Assembly (NCBI GenBank): GCA_029565685.1
Contig: JAKQNR010000013.1
Location: forward strand, 1-64,000
Length of the DNA: 64,000 bases
Direction of reading: 5' to 3'
Source of the DNA: a bacterium
GTDB lineage: Bacteria > Zhuqueibacterota > Zhuqueibacteria > Residuimicrobiales > Residuimicrobiaceae
Below, in pieces: positions 60,955 to 64,000 of the stretch. Each line of letters opens with the position of its first letter. The stretch's first letter is position 1. The position numbers and the translations under genes are program-made. Below the pieces are notes generated by a model, which was not told where the DNA came from, made no database searches, and saw only the letters and a list, made by a program, of their open reading frames with translations.

Positions 60955-61974
60955 ATGGCAGGAAGGAATCGACATAGCCTGAACACGACCCTGGGTTACG
61001 CTCTTTTGTCGACCGTCGTGCTTTTCAGCCGGCCGGCGGAAGGCCAGGGGCTTTTACCCCGGCTGGGCGAGCAGCGCGCCGGCACCGCTTCGATGACGTT
61101 TCTCAAGATCGGCGTCGGCGCCCGCGCGGTCTCCATGGCCGGCGCCTATGTGGCCATGGCCAACGACGCCTCCGCAACCTATTGGAATCCCGCCGGCCTG
61201 GTGCAGATCGGCCGCAACGAACTGATCGTTTCACATTCCGATTGGCTGGTGGACGTCGATTATGAGTATTTGGGTTATGTGCATCAGCTGACGCGGAATT
61301 TGAGCCTGGGCGCTTTTGCCGGCTATCTCCATTTTGCCGACATGCCGGTGACCACTGAATATCATCCTTACGGCAACGGCGACTATTTTTCCTATCACGA
61401 CTGGGTGGCCGGGTTGAGCGCTTCGCTAAAAATGACGGACCGGTTTTCCTTTGGCGTGACCGTCAAATATGCGGCCGAGGAATTGGCCGGCCTGCGCATG
61501 GGCGGCCTGCTGCTGGACATGGGCACCTATTATTGGACCGGCTACAAATCTCTGCGTCTGGCCGCTGCGCTGCGCAATTTCGGCAACGACCTGCGGCCGG
61601 CTGGATCTTATCTGCGCACAAAAACCAGCGGCAGCACGATCACCTCCTATCAGGCGTTTTCGCCGCCGACGCTCTTTACTCTGGGCGCGGCCATGGAGGT
61701 GTATCAGGCCGACGCTCACAGGGTCACGGCAACGGTGCAGATGAACCATCCGATGGACGATCAGGAAAATTTTATCGCGGGCGGTGAATACCGTGTGCGC
61801 TCGCTTTTTACGTTTCGCGGCGGCTATCGCGCCAGCTCGGGAGAGAACCACTGGACCTTTGGCGCCGGCGCCAAATTCATCCTCAAGGGAGCGCAACTCA
61901 AGATCGATTACGCTTATGCGGATTACACCCATTTGACCATGACGCAGCAATTTACCTTTGGATTTGAATTTTAA
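60955..61974 (+). CDS. PorV/PorQ-like outer-membrane barrel protein
   Basis: A 339-residue beta-barrel protein of the PorV/PorQ (FadL-like) family. After the signal peptide, the hallmark FLKIGVGARAVSMAGAYVAMANDASATYWNPAGL spans about residues 46-80, followed by repeated amphipathic strands and a C-terminal QFTFGFEF. PorV shuttles type IX secretion cargo to its anchoring machinery, and relatives of this family occur widely in FCB candidate phyla. Its place beside two sorting-domain proteins fits a role in their export or attachment. The TAA overlaps the next ATG (TAATG). Confidence 0.9.
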   Translation: MAGRNRHSLNTTLGYALLSTVVLFSRPAEGQGLLPRLGEQRAGTASMTFLKIGVGARAVSMAGAYVAMANDASATYWNPAGLVQIGRNELIVSHSDWLVDVDYEYLGYVHQLTRNLSLGAFAGYLHFADMPVTTEYHPYGNGDYFSYHDWVAGLSASLKMTDRFSFGVTVKYAAEELAGLRMGGLLLDMGTYYWTGYKSLRLAAALRNFGNDLRPAGSYLRTKTSGSTITSYQAFSPPTLFTLGAAMEVYQADAHRVTATVQMNHPMDDQENFIAGGEYRVRSLFTFRGGYRASSGENHWTFGAGAKFILKGAQLKIDYAYADYTHLTMTQQFTFGFEF

Positions 61975-63212
61975 TGAAGCATGCTCTTTATATCGTCGTC
62001 GCCGCGCTGTTGACCGCGCTGGGATGCAGTGAGTACAAGATGCCGCTGCCGAGCCCGGCCACCGCCAGCCTATCTTTCGGCGCCAACGACACCAGCTATG
62101 TGGAGCTCAAGCCGCAATGGGATGCTGCGTATCTGGGCGTTCCACTGCAGGCTCCGGGAGATTTGACCGTCAGCGCCGATGGCACGCTCTACCTGGCGGA
62201 TGAAGGCGCAGACCGGATTTACGCGCTGAGCAAGGCGGGCCGCGTTCTTGAAGATTTCGGCCAGAATGCGCTGGACGCCGTACCCAAGCCGCGCGCACTG
62301 GCCATGGACAGCAAGTTGAATCTGCTCATCGTCAACGGCACTCACACGCTGTATATTTGGAATCAATTTTTGAATCGCATGCCTATCGATTCGGTGGCGG
62401 ATTCCGGCATCTTTTTCGACCGGGAGAAAAACGAAACCGTTCAGCTGACCCTCGACGAATGGTCGCAACGCGTCGCCGCGGGGGGGGCTTCGTTGACGCT
62501 GCGCCGCTATGTCTTTCGCAGCGATCCGGAGCGCATCGCCGCTGCCCGCAGGATCTATCCGGCGTACCAGGATGAGGATGCGGCATCGCAGTTTAACGGC
62601 GTTGCAGCGGGCAAATACGGCGAAGAGACGGTCTACCTGACGGAATCCCACTCTGATCGAATTCTGCAACTGGTTTTGATCCCGAACCTGGCGCTCAAGG
62701 GGAATGACCGGAGCGTGCTTTTTGGCTACAAGGCGGTGCTGCGAAAGACCGTAGCGGTCTACGGCTCCGGTTCCGGCACTGTGGATGATCCCTGGGCCAT
62801 CACCACCGACAGCGATGAAAACCTTTATTTCACTCAATTGGGCGGCAATTTTCGTGTGCAGAAATTGAGCGCCGGCACGTTCACGCCGCGCTATGTGCTC
62901 TATCAACACGCGATCATGGATCTCGAGCGGTTCGTCGCGCCCTATGATGTAGCGCTGGATGGAGCGAACCATATTTTTATTCTTGACGGCGCCGCCGGCA
63001 CGGTAACCAAGTTCGCCAACTCGGGGGGCAAAGCCGGACAGATGCTCAGTCTGGGCAAAAAGGGGTTGGCTCTGGCTCATTTTCAAGAGGGCAAAGGGCT
63101 GCTGGTCAGCGACCAGGTCGTCTATGTGGTCGAACGCGGCGCCCGGTGCATCCGCCGGTTTCAATATTCCATCTCGGAATCCGATCTTCCCTATGATGAT
63201 AAAAAACCTTGA
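61974..63212 (+). CDS. Beta-propeller (NHL-type) lipoprotein
   Basis: A 412-residue lipoprotein with signal MKHALYIVVAALLTALGC (lipidated Cys18). The body contains NHL/propeller-like repeats: LQAPGDLTVSADGTLYLADEGADRIYALS, PRALAMDSKLNLLIVNG, PWAITTDSDENLYFTQLGG and APYDVALDGANHIFILDGAAG. Such propellers bind ligands or proteins. Co-transcription with the PorV-like gene (overlapping TAATG) and the receptor suggests that it is a surface partner of one of them. Between residues 130 and 200 there is an acidic insert without propeller likeness. Confidence 0.85.
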   Translation: MKHALYIVVAALLTALGCSEYKMPLPSPATASLSFGANDTSYVELKPQWDAAYLGVPLQAPGDLTVSADGTLYLADEGADRIYALSKAGRVLEDFGQNALDAVPKPRALAMDSKLNLLIVNGTHTLYIWNQFLNRMPIDSVADSGIFFDREKNETVQLTLDEWSQRVAAGGASLTLRRYVFRSDPERIAAARRIYPAYQDEDAASQFNGVAAGKYGEETVYLTESHSDRILQLVLIPNLALKGNDRSVLFGYKAVLRKTVAVYGSGSGTVDDPWAITTDSDENLYFTQLGGNFRVQKLSAGTFTPRYVLYQHAIMDLERFVAPYDVALDGANHIFILDGAAGTVTKFANSGGKAGQMLSLGKKGLALAHFQEGKGLLVSDQVVYVVERGARCIRRFQYSISESDLPYDDKKP

Positions 63213-63277
63213 TGGTCCAGGCGGGAATGGAGGCTCGGTCTTTATCCATCAGAATTCGAGCATAGAATAGCGCAAAA

Positions 63278-63300
63278 GAACGGTTAGGCAGCCGTTCGTT
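63278..63300 (+). terminator. Possible weak terminator after the propeller lipoprotein
   Basis: GAACGG (63278-63283) pairs with CCGTTC (63292-63297) across an 8-base loop, followed by GTTTATT. The stem is short and the T-run is broken, so termination may be partial. Confidence 0.4.
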
Positions 63301-63333
63301 TATTAAATCACATCATTTAGGAGGAGTGGAGTT

Positions 63334-64000
63334 ATGAAAAAACTATTCAAGGCGGCGGGAGCGCTGTGCCTGTTGTTTATATTCGCCGCCGGCTCGTACG
63401 CGCAGACAGGCAAAATCGTCGGTCGAGTGATCGACGCCACTACGAAACAGGAGATGATCGGGGCTAACGTGCTGGTAACCGGTACCACGCTGGGTGCGGT
63501 GACAGATGTGCGCGGGAATTACACGATCACAGGCGTGCCAGCCGGCAGTCACCAGTTGAAAATTACTTTTATCGGATATCAGACGGCTGAGGGTTCAGCC
63601 ACGGTAACCGCGGGAAAAACGACCGTCGTTGATTTTGCGCTGACCCCGTCGATGATCATCACCAAGGGCATCAACGTTTTTGCCGATCGCGCCAAGGAGC
63701 GTGAAACTCCGGTGGCGTTCACCAACATTCAAAAGCAGGAGATGGTGCAGCGATTGGGCTCCCGCGATATTCCGTTGGTGCTCACCACGGCGCCCAGTGT
63801 GTACGCCACCTCTTCGGGCGGCGGCGCGGGGGATGCCCGTATGAATATCCGCGGCTTTGATCAGCGCAACGTGGCCATCATGATCAACGGTGTGCCGATC
63901 AATGACATGGAGAACGGCTGGGTGTACTGGTCCAACTGGGACGGCGTTTCCGACGCCACCTCCTCGATCCAGCTGCAGCGCGGCCTCAGTGCCGTCAATC
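63334..64000 (+). CDS. TonB-dependent outer-membrane receptor, 5' part (cut by the window end)
   Basis: The reading frame is open from the ATG at 63334 to the window edge, 222 codons. It has a signal peptide (MKKLFKAAGALCLLFIFAAGSYA), a carboxypeptidase-regulatory-like domain (GRVIDATTKQEMIGANVLVT, GNYTITGVPAGSHQLKITF) and the start of the plug (PVAFTNIQKQEMVQRLG, ARMNIRGFDQRNVAIMINGV, NDMENGWVYW). The strong AGGAGGAG site upstream supports the start. It is a second receptor of the locus; the DMENGWVYW segment is typical of a receptor class seen in Bacteroidota and relatives. The barrel lies outside the window. Confidence 0.93.
   Translation, partial: MKKLFKAAGALCLLFIFAAGSYAQTGKIVGRVIDATTKQEMIGANVLVTGTTLGAVTDVRGNYTITGVPAGSHQLKITFIGYQTAEGSATVTAGKTTVVDFALTPSMIITKGINVFADRAKERETPVAFTNIQKQEMVQRLGSRDIPLVLTTAPSVYATSSGGGAGDARMNIRGFDQRNVAIMINGVPINDMENGWVYWSNWDGVSDATSSIQLQRGLSAVN

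Noticed and set aside
1..64000. CRISPR arrays, insertion sequences, phage or plasmid genes
   Set aside because: No regularly spaced direct repeats, transposase, integrase, toxin-antitoxin or replication gene was seen on either strand.

Overview
The window looks like a chromosomal segment of a Gram-negative bacterium of the FCB superphylum, nearest in style to KSB1, Calditrichota and related candidate phyla. This is an inference from gene content: an smc gene followed by a GWxTD-domain gene, secreted proteins ending in a YPNPFNP-type C-terminal sorting/FlgD-like domain, a PorV/PorQ-like outer-membrane protein, TonB-dependent receptors with carboxypeptidase-regulatory-like plugs, and GEVED domains. 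Genes are dense, many overlap by ATGA or GTGA, and I see no mobile element, CRISPR array, rRNA or convincing tRNA. Promoters that can be read by eye are of the sigma-70 type (TTGAnn, a spacer of exactly 17, then TAATTT, TATATT or TATACT), not the Bacteroidota type.

Layout. 1-4.9 kb: the 3' part of smc and a GWxTD protein, closed by a bidirectional terminator. 4.9-11 kb: a URO-D family protein facing a run of UbiA-type prenyltransferase, dtd, maf, a RodZ-like protein and mpl, then an R3H protein. 11-28.1 kb, minus strand: two tight operons (8 and 5 genes) with five GT2 membrane glycosyltransferases, three radical SAM enzymes, a methyltransferase, a flippase-like membrane protein, a Wzi-like barrel, a DUF3108 protein and a PHP hydrolase, separated by a GEVED/sorting-domain surface protein. 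This appears to be an uncharacterised surface glycan or glycolipid pathway. 28.2-44 kb: mainly housekeeping genes (lytic transglycosylase, tex, WbqC-like, M20 hydrolase, nadB, DUF1080 lipoprotein, esterase-like hydrolase, proB-proA, VOC protein, mnmA, S9 peptidase).

44-49.1 kb: phoU diverges from pstS-pstC-pstA-pstB1-pstB2. The two ATPases carry complementary motif losses. PstB1 lacks the Q-loop Gln and the H-loop His; PstB2 lacks the LSGGQ signature. They should therefore form a heterodimer with one canonical and one degenerate ATP site, which is the most striking single observation here. 49.1-51.4 kb: a metallophosphoesterase, two small membrane proteins and a structured RNA region ending in a strong terminator. 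51.5-64 kb: a plus-strand surface locus with two secreted sorting-domain proteins, a lipoprotein with an amidotransferase-like fold, a TonB-dependent receptor, a PorV-like protein, a propeller lipoprotein and the 5' part of a second receptor cut by the window end. No SusD-like gene is visible, so the lipoproteins may be the receptors' surface partners.
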